Assembly (NCBI GenBank): GCA_003246335.1
Contig: QKAR01000009.1
Location: forward strand, 1-64,000
Length of the DNA stretch: 64,000 bases
DNA from: Spirochaetales bacterium
GTDB taxonomy: Bacteria > Spirochaetota > Spirochaetia > Treponematales > Treponemataceae
Direction of reading: 5' to 3'
The notes beneath the pieces were generated by a model that did no database searches, had not been told where the DNA came from, and saw only the letters and a program-made list of their open reading frames with translations. The position numbers and the translations under genes are program-made. Shown in pieces: positions 26,752 through 35,305 of the stretch; the first letter of the stretch is position 1, and the number at the start of each line of letters is the position of its first letter.

Positions 26752-28107
26752 ATGGAAGATCACTCGGTATCGATGGAAAAAATCGTCAGCCTCTGCAAGC
26801 GGCGCGGTTTCGTGTTTCAGTCCTCCGAAATTTACGGCGGACAAGCCGGCGCTTGGGATTACGGCCCCTTGGGCATCGAGCTGAAGAACAACATCCAAAA
26901 GGCATGGTGGAAGGAAATGACCCAACTCCATGACAGCATCGTCGGCCTCGACGCCGCCATTCTCATGCATCCCCGCGTATGGGAAGCCTCCGGTCACGTC
27001 GCGAATTTCTCCGACCCTCTCGTCGACTGCAAGGACTGCAAGAGCCGCTTCCGCGCCGACGACGACACGCAAATCTCCCCCGAGAACGTCGCCGCCCGAA
27101 AGTGCCCGAAGTGCGGTGGTCCCCTGACCGAGCCCCGATCCTTCAACCTCATGTTCAAAACCCATATCGGCCCCGCCGAGGATACCGCGTCGATCATTTA
27201 CCTTCGGCCCGAAACCGCCCAGGGCATTTACGTCAACTATAAGAACATCGCGCAGTCGAACCGCCTGAAAATCCCGTTCGGCATCGCCCAGGTCGGCAAG
27301 GCGTTCCGCAACGAGATCGTCACCAAAAACTTCATTTTTCGCACCTGCGAATTCGAGCAGATGGAGATGCAGTTCTTCGTGAAGCCCGGCGCGGACGAGA
27401 AGTTCTTCGAATACTGGCGTGAGCAGCGCATGGGCTATTACCCGAAGTACGGCATCCGCGCGGAAAAACTCCGCTGGCACCACCACGAAAAGCTCGCGCA
27501 CTACGCGAAGGACGCGTACGACATCGAGTTCGAATTCCCCATGGGATTCCAGGAGCTTGAGGGTATCCATAACCGCACCGACTTCGACCTCACTCAGCAC
27601 GCGAAGTATTCCGGCAAGGACCTCCAATACATCGATCAGGACAACGGCAACGAGCGCTACATTCCTTACATCATCGAGACCTCGGCCGGACTGACGCGTA
27701 ACGTGCTCATGTTCCTGAGCGACGCCTACGAGGAAGAGAAAGTCGCCGACAAGGGGAACGAGGACGATTGGCGAACCGTGCTCCATTTCCACCCGAAAAT
27801 CGCGCCGGTCACCGTCGCCGTCCTTCCCCTCATGAAAAAGGACGGGCTCGCCGAGCTCGCCAAGGAAATCCAGAACGAGCTGAAGGAAGACTTCATGACC
27901 GATTACGACCAGTCGGGCGCGATCGGCAAACGCTATCGCCGCCAGGACGAGATCGGCACGCCGTTCTGCGTCACGGTCGACTACGACTCGAAGGAAGACA
28001 GCACGGTTACCCTGCGGTTCCGCGACTCTATGGAGCAGGTTCGCGTAAAGCGAAGCGAGCTCAGCCATCGCATCCGCGAGGAAATCAAGAATTACAAGCG
28101 GGTTTAA
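26752..28107 (+). CDS. glyS: Glycyl-tRNA synthetase, archaeal/eukaryotic-type
   Basis: A class II synthetase of 451 aa, the homodimeric type rather than the bacterial alpha2beta2 enzyme. Class II motif 2 is seen in VGKAFRNEI (about 181-189). [11 protein letters not shown] lies at 150-160. Two Cys pairs (CKDC 93-96 and CPKC 118-121) form a likely zinc ribbon. The C-terminal anticodon-binding domain begins near [11 protein letters not shown]. The ATG at 26752 has AAAAGGAG 9 bases upstream. A regulator of ROK type follows after 38 bases, so the two may be cotranscribed. Confidence 0.94.
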   Translation: MEDHSVSMEKIVSLCKRRGFVFQSSEIYGGQAGAWDYGPLGIELKNNIQKAWWKEMTQLHDSIVGLDAAILMHPRVWEASGHVANFSDPLVDCKDCKSRFRADDDTQISPENVAARKCPKCGGPLTEPRSFNLMFKTHIGPAEDTASIIYLRPETAQGIYVNYKNIAQSNRLKIPFGIAQVGKAFRNEIVTKNFIFRTCEFEQMEMQFFVKPGADEKFFEYWREQRMGYYPKYGIRAEKLRWHHHEKLAHYAKDAYDIEFEFPMGFQELEGIHNRTDFDLTQHAKYSGKDLQYIDQDNGNERYIPYIIETSAGLTRNVLMFLSDAYEEEKVADKGNEDDWRTVLHFHPKIAPVTVAVLPLMKKDGLAELAKEIQNELKEDFMTDYDQSGAIGKRYRRQDEIGTPFCVTVDYDSKEDSTVTLRFRDSMEQVRVKRSELSHRIREEIKNYKRV

Positions 28108-28145
28108 GAAAACCGCGCCGGGTTTTTTCCAAGGGACGGGGATAC

Positions 28146-29327
28146 GTGTCGGACAGCAATAGACTTCACAGAATAAACACTTCGCGTATCCTTCGCGCCA
28201 TTTGGCTCAACCCCGGCATATCGCGGATCAAGGTCGCGGAAATGCTCGACCTTGACCGCTCGACCGTCACGAAGATCATGCAGGTGATTCTCGACCGGGG
28301 ACTCGTCGTCACGGCGGGAAAAAATACCGCGCAGTCCGGTGTCGGCCGCCGGCAGATTAACCTGGAGGTCGACGAGGGCATCGGCGTCGTTCTCGGCGTC
28401 GAGGTTCAGGATACCCGCTGGAGCGCCGTCGTCACGACCATTTCCGGGAAAGTCATCTCGTCCTTTTCGGGCTCCGAGCCGACGCGAAAGGACGGTCTCG
28501 TCGATCGCGTTATCGCGATAGTCGCGGCGGCGCGGGCCTCGATCGAGGGCCGCGGGCTTTTCCTGCTCGGAGCGGGGCTCGGCCTGCCGGGCATCGTGGA
28601 CCCGTACACGGGCACGGTGATTCGCTCCCACTCGCTCGGCGTCTATGACCCCTTCGACCTGCGTTCCGCCTTGACCGAGCGCTGTGACGCCTACGTTATC
28701 CCCGAAAACGACGCGAACGCGTGCTGCTGGGGCGAGCTCGCCTTCGACCGCGCGAACCGCGCGCGCAATTTCATCACCGTACTCGGCGAATTCCGCGAGA
28801 ACGTGCCCGGTCTCGCCACCGGCAACGCCGCCGGTCACGGAATCTCTCTCGGCACGGGAATCGTCGTGCGCGAGCGCGTCCTGCACGGGGACCATTTTAC
28901 CGTGGGAGAGTTTCGCGCCATGCGCGCCGGCCCCGAAACCGGCCAGTTCACGATTCCCTGCGATCGCCTGCGCTCGATCCCCGAAAACGAGAAAATCCTG
29001 GACGAGGTATATTCCGAGCTCTCGGATAACCTCGCGTTCCTCGTCAACTGCACCGACTTGACGCGCGTCGTGTTCGCCGGAGACCTCGCTTCCCATCCGG
29101 GGCGGCTTCGGGAACTGTGCGCGAAGGCCGTCTCGCGTAATTGGATGTACGACTTCGATCGCGCCATCGAGATTGATTTTTCCGCGTATGGCGACCGAGC
29201 GGTCTCGATCGGCGCGGCGGGGCTTTTCGTTGAGAAGCTCTTTTCCGTGCCGGACATGGCGGACCGCTTTCAGGAACTCGTCGGCTACGATCTGTACGAG
29301 CGCGTGCTCGAGGGAAAAAGGAGGTAG
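28146..29327 (+). CDS. ROK-family transcriptional regulator, atypical
   Basis: A 393-aa protein. The N-terminal winged helix (about residues 14-60, with SRIKVAEMLDLDRSTVTKI) is followed by a ROK/sugar-kinase fold with GAGLGLPGIVDPYTG and ENDANACCWGE. The zinc motif CxCGxxGCxE of classical ROK proteins is not seen, and the glucokinase DNxxN-type ligand pocket is altered, so it may sense something other than a simple sugar. GTG 28146 is chosen from the preceding GGGG and the domain start; the open frame upstream overlaps glyS. It ends 2 bases before the aldo/keto reductase gene, suggesting one operon. Confidence 0.82.
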   Translation: MSDSNRLHRINTSRILRAIWLNPGISRIKVAEMLDLDRSTVTKIMQVILDRGLVVTAGKNTAQSGVGRRQINLEVDEGIGVVLGVEVQDTRWSAVVTTISGKVISSFSGSEPTRKDGLVDRVIAIVAAARASIEGRGLFLLGAGLGLPGIVDPYTGTVIRSHSLGVYDPFDLRSALTERCDAYVIPENDANACCWGELAFDRANRARNFITVLGEFRENVPGLATGNAAGHGISLGTGIVVRERVLHGDHFTVGEFRAMRAGPETGQFTIPCDRLRSIPENEKILDEVYSELSDNLAFLVNCTDLTRVVFAGDLASHPGRLRELCAKAVSRNWMYDFDRAIEIDFSAYGDRAVSIGAAGLFVEKLFSVPDMADRFQELVGYDLYERVLEGKRR

Positions 29328-29329
29328 CG

Positions 29330-30358
29330 ATGGAATACGTGTCGCTGGGCAAGACCCGGCTTGTCGTTTCGCGCACCGCTTTTGGCTCCCTGCCGATTCA
29401 GCGGGTGAACGATCCCGCCGAGGCCGCCGCCATCGTGCGCGCCGCCTACGACGCGGGCATTAACTTCTTCGACACGGCGCGGTCTTACACCGATAGCGAG
29501 GAAAAACTCGCGCTCGGCCTCGCGGAATTTCGCAAGGACGTCGTCATCGCGACGAAGTCGGCAGCGCGGACCGGGGCGGACCTTCGGCGCGACCTCGAGA
29601 CGAGCTTGCGCAATCTCGGCACCGATTATATCGACCTCTATCAGCTGCATAACCCGTCGTTCGTCCCGCAGCCCGGCGAACCGGACGGGCTTTACGACGC
29701 GCTTTCCTCGTTTCGCAAAGAAGGCTCGGTTCGCTATATCGGCTTTTCGAACCACTCGCGCAAACTCGCCTGCGACGCGATCGACTCGGGCCTTTTCGAC
29801 GCGATCCAGTATCCGTTTTCCTATCTCGCCGACAATGGGGACATTGAGCTGATGAAAATCGCGGCCGACACCGAAACCGGCTTTATCGCGATGAAGGCCC
29901 TCGCCGGCGGGCTTATCTCGAATATTCCCGCGGCGTTCGCCTGGATGCGCCAGTTTGAGAGCGTCATTCCCATATGGGGCATTCAAAGGCGCTTTGAGCT
30001 CGACGACTTTATCGAGCTTGAGCGGAATCCGATCCCTCTCGACGATACGCTGCGCAAACTCATCGAGCGGGACCGTAAAAACCTTTCGGGGAGCTTCTGC
30101 CGGGGGTGCGGCTATTGCCTTCCGTGCCCCGCGAACATCCCGATCAATAACGCGAACAGGATGAGCCAACTGTTGCGGAGGTCTCCGACCCAGCAGTGGA
30201 TGACGAAAGAATGGCAGGAACTCATGGGTCGAGTGAAAAACTGCACGAAGTGCGGCCTCTGCGCGCAACGCTGTCCCTACGGCCTTAAGCCGTATGAGAC
30301 CATGCCCGCGCATTTGCGGGATTATCGATCGTTCGTTCGACAGTACGGCGAAAAATGA
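29330..30358 (+). CDS. Aldo/keto reductase with two 4Fe-4S sites
   Basis: The first 250 residues of this 342-aa protein form an aldo/keto reductase barrel: NFFDTARSYTDSE with the catalytic Asp and Tyr, IATKSA with the Lys and LYQLHNP with the His. The C-terminal part carries CRGCGYCLPCP and CTKCGLCAQRCP, two CX2CX2CX3CP motifs that bind two 4Fe-4S clusters. Proteins of this class are widespread in anaerobes; electron transfer to or from ferredoxin is a reasonable inference. The ATG follows GGAGG and the ROK stop by 2 bases. Confidence 0.9.
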   Translation: MEYVSLGKTRLVVSRTAFGSLPIQRVNDPAEAAAIVRAAYDAGINFFDTARSYTDSEEKLALGLAEFRKDVVIATKSAARTGADLRRDLETSLRNLGTDYIDLYQLHNPSFVPQPGEPDGLYDALSSFRKEGSVRYIGFSNHSRKLACDAIDSGLFDAIQYPFSYLADNGDIELMKIAADTETGFIAMKALAGGLISNIPAAFAWMRQFESVIPIWGIQRRFELDDFIELERNPIPLDDTLRKLIERDRKNLSGSFCRGCGYCLPCPANIPINNANRMSQLLRRSPTQQWMTKEWQELMGRVKNCTKCGLCAQRCPYGLKPYETMPAHLRDYRSFVRQYGEK

Positions 30359-30368
30359 TTTCTCGGCA

Positions 30369-30962
30369 CTAGAAGCGGTATCCTACCGCGAGTCCGATCT
30401 CGAGTTTCGCGGTGTCGATCGAAGCGCCGCCTCCGTTCAAATCCTCGTAATCGTCGATGAGGTCGTTTTCGTACTCTGACCGAAGTTTGTAGCCGTACAT
30501 GGCCGTCGAGCGCAAATAAAGGGGGCCGGGAAAATTCACGTCGACGCCGACTCCGCCCTTGAGCCAGAATTGCGAGAGGTCCGCGTCGAACGAGCCCGCG
30601 TTCACGGCGTACTCGATTCCCCCGATGGGAAACAGCGTGAGCGCATCCGCGACCCGTACGGGATATTTTCCCAAAAGCGAAAATTCCAGCGCGGTGCGCG
30701 GCGCCTTGACGGCGGAGCCGTCTTTCCTGTCGTCCGCGTACATCCATCGCGCGCCCGCCTCGGCGACGAGGTATTTCGCGTCGAAGAAGCCGAGCGCCCC
30801 GAAATACGAGACGCGCTCGACCGAGCTCGAGGAAGATCCGCCGGCGTCGGTCGTCGTCTCGACGAATGACCCGTTAACGCCGAGTCCCGCGCTGAGATCG
30901 AGCGCCGTCGCGTTCACGGCGGCGCAGAGCGCGAGAGACCCGATAAGAAGTAGTTTATTCAT
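30369..30962 (-). CDS. Small outer-membrane beta-barrel protein
   Basis: A 197-aa protein with a signal peptide (MNKLLLIGSLALCAAVNATA) and eight to ten predicted amphipathic strands, ending AVGYRF with a terminal Phe as in OmpA/porin-like barrels. The size fits an eight-stranded barrel. AAAGG precedes the ATG. It lies 82 bases downstream of nadE in the same direction and converges with the aldo/keto reductase gene at a distance of 10 bases. No specific function can be assigned. Confidence 0.8.
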   Translation of the reverse strand: MNKLLLIGSLALCAAVNATALDLSAGLGVNGSFVETTTDAGGSSSSSVERVSYFGALGFFDAKYLVAEAGARWMYADDRKDGSAVKAPRTALEFSLLGKYPVRVADALTLFPIGGIEYAVNAGSFDADLSQFWLKGGVGVDVNFPGPLYLRSTAMYGYKLRSEYENDLIDDYEDLNGGGASIDTAKLEIGLAVGYRF

Positions 30963-31044
30963 TGTTCATCGCCTTTCGCGCGCCGCGGGGGACGCGCCAT
31001 CCATTCGTAACAAATAACACCGGAACGCTCGCGAAGTTTCGCCG

Positions 31045-33030
31045 CTATTCGAGGTTTTCCAACTCTTTCAGCCAAATGGCGGCCGACGCGTCGCTCGGCA
31101 TGCGCCAATCGCTGCGCGGGGAAAGCGTGACCGTTCCCACTTTCGGCCCATCCGGGAGGCACGATCGCTTGAATTGTTGCGCGAAGAAACGGCGATAGAA
31201 TATTTTCATCCATTTGAGAATTTCCGACCGACCGTACGTTTCGGCGAACGCGTGCTCGGCGAGAAAAAGAATTTTCGCCGGGGAGTCGCCCCATCGGGTG
31301 AGATGATAGAGGAAAAAATCGTGGAGCTCGTAGGGACCGACGATCCCCTCCGTTTTTTGCGCGATCTCGCCGTTCTCCGGAGGCAGGAGCTCGGGGCTGA
31401 CCGGCGTGTCGAGAATGGCCTGCAGCACCCGCGAGAATTTGCGCCGGGCCTCGGCGTCGTCCGCGGTCACGAAGGACTGGGGGGTGTCCGCGCAATATTT
31501 CACGAGATGGCGCACGAGGGTTTTGGGAATCGAGGCGTTGACCGCGTACATCGACATGTGGTCGCCGTTGTAGGTGGCCCAGCCCAACGCGAGCTCGGAA
31601 AGGTCCCCGGTTCCGATGACGAGGCCGTTTTCCATGTTCGCCCGGTCCATGAGAATCTGCGTGCGCTCGCGCGCCTGGGAATTCTCGTACGTGACGTCGT
31701 ATCGCTGCGGGTCTTGCCCGATGTCCTTAAAGTGCTGGACGACGGCTTTGTTGATGCGGATTTCCTCGAGCGTGACGCCCAGCGACTCCGCGAGACGCTC
31801 GGCGTTTCCCTTCGTCCGCTTCGTCGTTCCGAAACCCGGCATCGTGATGGCCTTAATGCCCGCGCGGGGAAGTTTGAGCCGATCGAAGGCCCGCGCGACG
31901 ACGAGAAGGGCGAGCGTCGAGTCGAGCCCCCCGGAAATGCCGAAGACCGCGGCCTTCGAGCCGGTATGGGAGAGTCTCTTGACGAGGCCTTCCGTCTGGA
32001 TCGCGAAAACCTCCTCGCATCTTTGCGCGAGGTCAGTCGCGCCCGAGGGAACGAAGGGGTGGGGATTAATGCGCCGTTGGAGCCTGATGGCTTTGCCGAC
32101 CGGGCTTTCCTGCTCGGCGAAAATTTCCGAGTCGAGCCTGAGCGAAACGCGCCGATAGCCGCCGTCGCCGGAATACGGGAACGTGTTCACGCGTCGCCGC
32201 TCGTTTAACAGCTTTCGCGCGTCGATTTCCGCGACGAGAAGACCTTCGGAGAAAAGTTCGCTTTCGGCGACCAGCGAGCCGTTCTCGGCGACGAGGTTAT
32301 GCCCGGCGAAAACCATGTCGGTCGTCGACTCGCCGGAGCCCGCGTTCGCGTACACGTACGCGCAGGCGCACCGGCCCGATTGGCTGAGCGCGAGCGTTCG
32401 CCGGTAACTCGCCTTTCCTATCAATTCGTTGCTAGCCGATAAATTGGCGACGATGACCGCGCCCGCCTGCGCGTGCGCGGTGGAAGGCGGGCAGGGCACC
32501 CAGAGGTCCTCGCATATTTCGACGGCGAACGCGAGGTCGGGCGTTCGCTCGTCCGCGAACAAGAGCTTCGTCCCGAACGGAACCGGGTCGGGGCCGAACA
32601 CTCCGGGAGGCACCAGCTCCGTTTCCCCGGGCGGCGGCGCGAAGTGGCGAAGCTCGTAGAACTCGCCGTAATTCGGGATATTCGTCTTCGGCACGACGCC
32701 GAGCACTTTGCCGCCCGAGATGACGGCCGCGCAGTTGTAGCGCGCGTTCCGAAAATTGAAGGGAAAACCGACGATGCCGGTAACCGGGAGGTCGCGCGTT
32801 TTTTCCGCGATAAGGCGAACGGCCGCGAGCGAGACGCGGGCGAGCAATTCCTGGGCGAATAAGTCGCCGCAAGTGTAGCCGGTTACGCAGAGTTCGGGAA
32901 AGACGACGAGGGATACGCCCTCTTGCGCCGCCTCTTTCATGAGCGAAAGCACGCGCGCCGTATTCTCTCCGCAATCTCCGACGACGCATCGGGGCGTCGC
33001 CGCCGCGACTCTCAGGAAACCATGCAACAT
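31045..33030 (-). CDS. nadE: Glutamine-dependent NAD+ synthetase
   Basis: A 661-aa bifunctional enzyme making NAD+ from nicotinic acid adenine dinucleotide, ATP and glutamine. The nitrilase-type glutaminase domain has the triad E46 (VVFPELCVTGY), K115 (VPKTNIPN) and C173 (VEICEDLW). The synthetase domain has the ATP pyrophosphatase loop GISGGLDST (363-371). The length is that of the two-domain family. GAGGAGGG lies before the ATG. It is divergent from tyrS with about 68 bases between the starts. Confidence 0.94.
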   Translation of the reverse strand: MLHGFLRVAAATPRCVVGDCGENTARVLSLMKEAAQEGVSLVVFPELCVTGYTCGDLFAQELLARVSLAAVRLIAEKTRDLPVTGIVGFPFNFRNARYNCAAVISGGKVLGVVPKTNIPNYGEFYELRHFAPPPGETELVPPGVFGPDPVPFGTKLLFADERTPDLAFAVEICEDLWVPCPPSTAHAQAGAVIVANLSASNELIGKASYRRTLALSQSGRCACAYVYANAGSGESTTDMVFAGHNLVAENGSLVAESELFSEGLLVAEIDARKLLNERRRVNTFPYSGDGGYRRVSLRLDSEIFAEQESPVGKAIRLQRRINPHPFVPSGATDLAQRCEEVFAIQTEGLVKRLSHTGSKAAVFGISGGLDSTLALLVVARAFDRLKLPRAGIKAITMPGFGTTKRTKGNAERLAESLGVTLEEIRINKAVVQHFKDIGQDPQRYDVTYENSQARERTQILMDRANMENGLVIGTGDLSELALGWATYNGDHMSMYAVNASIPKTLVRHLVKYCADTPQSFVTADDAEARRKFSRVLQAILDTPVSPELLPPENGEIAQKTEGIVGPYELHDFFLYHLTRWGDSPAKILFLAEHAFAETYGRSEILKWMKIFYRRFFAQQFKRSCLPDGPKVGTVTLSPRSDWRMPSDASAAIWLKELENLE

Positions 33031-33060
33031 TTTGCGGCCCTCCTCTCAATACGCCCAGTG

Positions 33061-33089
33061 TATACAATTTTCCGGTAAATCGCTATACT
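33061..33089 (+). promoter_or_regulatory. Leaderless-type promoter of tyrS
   Basis: TATACA at 33061-33066 and TATACT at 33084-33089 are 17 bases apart. The -10 ends 9 bases before the ATG at 33099, and no Shine-Dalgarno sequence is present. Confidence 0.55.
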
Positions 33090-33098
33090 TCTTCCACT

Positions 33099-34319
33099 AT
33101 GAACAAAGCGCTAGAAATCCTTAAGGAACGCGGATTTTTCCAGCAGTGCACGGACGTCGACGGGCTTTCCCGCCTCATGGACGCGGGCCCCGTGACGTTT
33201 TACGTCGGGATCGACCCGACGGGCCCGAGTACCCACATCGGCCACATGCTTCCGGTATTCGCGCTCAAGCACCTCGTGTCCGCGGGACACCGCGGCATCG
33301 TCCTCATCGGCGGCGGTACCGCGCGCATCGGAGACCCTTCGGGAAAGACCGAGATGCGCAAGATGATCTCGTACGAGCAGATCGACGAGAACGCCGCGTC
33401 CATCCGCGCGCAGATCGACCGGTTCGTCAAATTCGACGGCAAGACCGCGCTCACCGCGAACAACAAGGATTGGCTCGCCGACCTCAACTACATTGATTTC
33501 CTCCGGGATATCGGCTCTCATTTTTCCGTCAACCGAATGCTCACGTTCGAGGCGTACAAAAAACGCATGGAAGTCGGGCTTTCGTTCGTCGAGTTCAACT
33601 ATCAGCTTTTGCAGAGCTACGACTTTCTCCAGCTCAACGAGCGAGAGGGAACCGCACTGCAGATCGGCGGCGACGACCAATGGGGAAACATCGTCGCGGG
33701 CATCGAGCTCATCCGCCGCATTAACGGCCACGAGGCCTACGGCCTTACGTTCCCGCTCGTCACGACGAGCGACGGAAAAAAAATGGGCAAGACCGAGAAG
33801 GGCGCGCTCTTCCTCGACCCGACGCTCACGACGCCGTACGAGTTTTTTCAATATTGGCGGAACGTCACCGACGCGGACACGCGGAAGTTCCTGCTCATCT
33901 TCTCGTTTCTCTCGGTCGCCGAGATCGACGCTCTCATGGCGGGCAACGTCAACGCCGCGAAAGAGCGGCTCGCGTACGAGGTGACGAAGGAAATTCACGG
34001 GAAGGACGAGGCCGATAAGGCCCTCGCTGGCGCGAAGGCCGCTTTCGGCGGCGGCGGCGACAAAGCGTCCATGCCGACGGCGGAAATCCCGCGCGCGCGT
34101 TTCGACGCGGGTATCGGCGTGATCGATCTCTTTTTCGAGGCGGGCCTCGCCGGAACGAAGAGCGACGCGCGCCGGCTCGTCGAGCAAGGCGGCGCGACCG
34201 TCGGCGAGTCCGTCGTTTCCGACGTCAAGGCGTCGATCGGCTCCTCGGCGCTCGATGGCGAAAGCGAAGTAATCCTCCGCGCCGGAAAGAAAAAGTTCGT
34301 GAGAGTTATCGCGAAGTAA
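33099..34319 (+). CDS. tyrS: Tyrosyl-tRNA synthetase
   Basis: A class I synthetase of 406 aa. HIGH is at 46-49, the KMSKS loop is KMGKT (228-232), and the tyrosine pocket shows YVGIDPTGPS and QIGGDDQWGN. An S4-like RNA-binding domain closes the C-terminus (SDARRLVEQGGATVGE). The ATG lies directly after the promoter with no ribosome binding site, so it is probably translated from a leaderless message. No terminator is obvious in the 21 bases before the convergent dehydrogenase gene. Confidence 0.94.
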   Translation: MNKALEILKERGFFQQCTDVDGLSRLMDAGPVTFYVGIDPTGPSTHIGHMLPVFALKHLVSAGHRGIVLIGGGTARIGDPSGKTEMRKMISYEQIDENAASIRAQIDRFVKFDGKTALTANNKDWLADLNYIDFLRDIGSHFSVNRMLTFEAYKKRMEVGLSFVEFNYQLLQSYDFLQLNEREGTALQIGGDDQWGNIVAGIELIRRINGHEAYGLTFPLVTTSDGKKMGKTEKGALFLDPTLTTPYEFFQYWRNVTDADTRKFLLIFSFLSVAEIDALMAGNVNAAKERLAYEVTKEIHGKDEADKALAGAKAAFGGGGDKASMPTAEIPRARFDAGIGVIDLFFEAGLAGTKSDARRLVEQGGATVGESVVSDVKASIGSSALDGESEVILRAGKKKFVRVIAK

Positions 34320-34340
34320 AATCGAACTATCGCGGCCGGA

Positions 34341-35297
34341 TCACGCCCACTCCAGGGCTTTCCGGTTCGCTTCCCGCAGAATCTTTATCGAGCGCGCGAA
34401 TCCCGCCGCCTCGTCTTCCGTCAAATGGTATTCGACGAGTTCCTTGACCCCGCTCATTCCCAAAACGGCGGGAATGCCGGCGTACACGTCGGTCTCTCCG
34501 TACTCCCCCTGAAACATTGCGGAAACCGGCATCACTTTGTTTTCGTCCCGAAGAATCGCCCGAATAATCTGCGCCGCCATGGACGCGATGCCGTACGAGG
34601 TCGAGCCTTTTCCCTGGACGACGCGATAGCCGATTTCGGCGATCTCGCTCCGAACGCCCTCAAGGTTCACTCCCTCGAAACGCGTTTTCCAGTCGGTGAG
34701 TATCTCGCTGAATTTTTTTCCGCCGACCGTGATCTGGCTCCAGGGAATTATCTGCGAGTCTCCGTGCTCGCCGATGCAGAACGCTTCCATGCTGCGGGGA
34801 TCGACTCCCATCAGTTTCGCGAGATAGTGCCGGAGTCGCGCCGAATCGAGGGACGTCCCCGTCCCGATGACGCGCGCCGCGGGAAGGCCGGATATTTTTT
34901 GCGTGAGATAGGCGAGGGGGTCGACGGGATTGGTGACGACGAGGAATATGCCGTTGAATCCCGCTTTCATCACGTCCGAAACTATTGCCGAGACGGCTTT
35001 CGCCGAGGCTTCGAGCATGTCGAGCCTCGAGACGGCGCCGGGCGTCGGCGCAGAAATGGCGAGAACGACGATGTCGGCGTCGGCGGCGTCTTCGTACGTT
35101 CCGTCCGAGATGCGCATGCTTGAGGGAGAAAAGCCGAGCGCGTGGCTGAGGTCCATGACCTCGGCCCAAGCTTTTTGGCGGTTCCTATTTATGAGCACGA
35201 GATCGTCGCAAATCGAGTTAATGGTCAGATGATGGGCAAGGGCGGCGCCGACGTTGCCGACGCCGATTATCGCGACTTTGTTTCGTGAAATCGCCAT
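34341..35297 (-). CDS. L-lactate/2-hydroxyacid dehydrogenase
   Basis: A 318-aa NAD-dependent enzyme of the LDH/MDH fold. The Rossmann motif is GVGNVG (17-22), the catalytic His is in GEHGDSQ, the substrate Arg-Asp in NPVDPL and SRLD. The mobile loop reads SAPTPGAVSRLDML: the residue that decides lactate (Gln) versus malate (Arg) is neither. VIGTGTSLDSAR and the loop resemble L-2-hydroxyisocaproate dehydrogenases as well as LDH, so substrate is open. It lies 8 bases after the PBP1A gene and is probably cotranscribed with it. Confidence 0.85.
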   Translation of the reverse strand: MAISRNKVAIIGVGNVGAALAHHLTINSICDDLVLINRNRQKAWAEVMDLSHALGFSPSSMRISDGTYEDAADADIVVLAISAPTPGAVSRLDMLEASAKAVSAIVSDVMKAGFNGIFLVVTNPVDPLAYLTQKISGLPAARVIGTGTSLDSARLRHYLAKLMGVDPRSMEAFCIGEHGDSQIIPWSQITVGGKKFSEILTDWKTRFEGVNLEGVRSEIAEIGYRVVQGKGSTSYGIASMAAQIIRAILRDENKVMPVSAMFQGEYGETDVYAGIPAVLGMSGVKELVEYHLTEDEAAGFARSIKILREANRKALEWA

Positions 35298-35305
35298 CGC
35301 TTGCC

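Noticed and set aside
26638..28068. 476-codon open frame antisense to glyS
   Set aside because: It lies wholly opposite glyS with no ribosome binding site or family; a compositional shadow.
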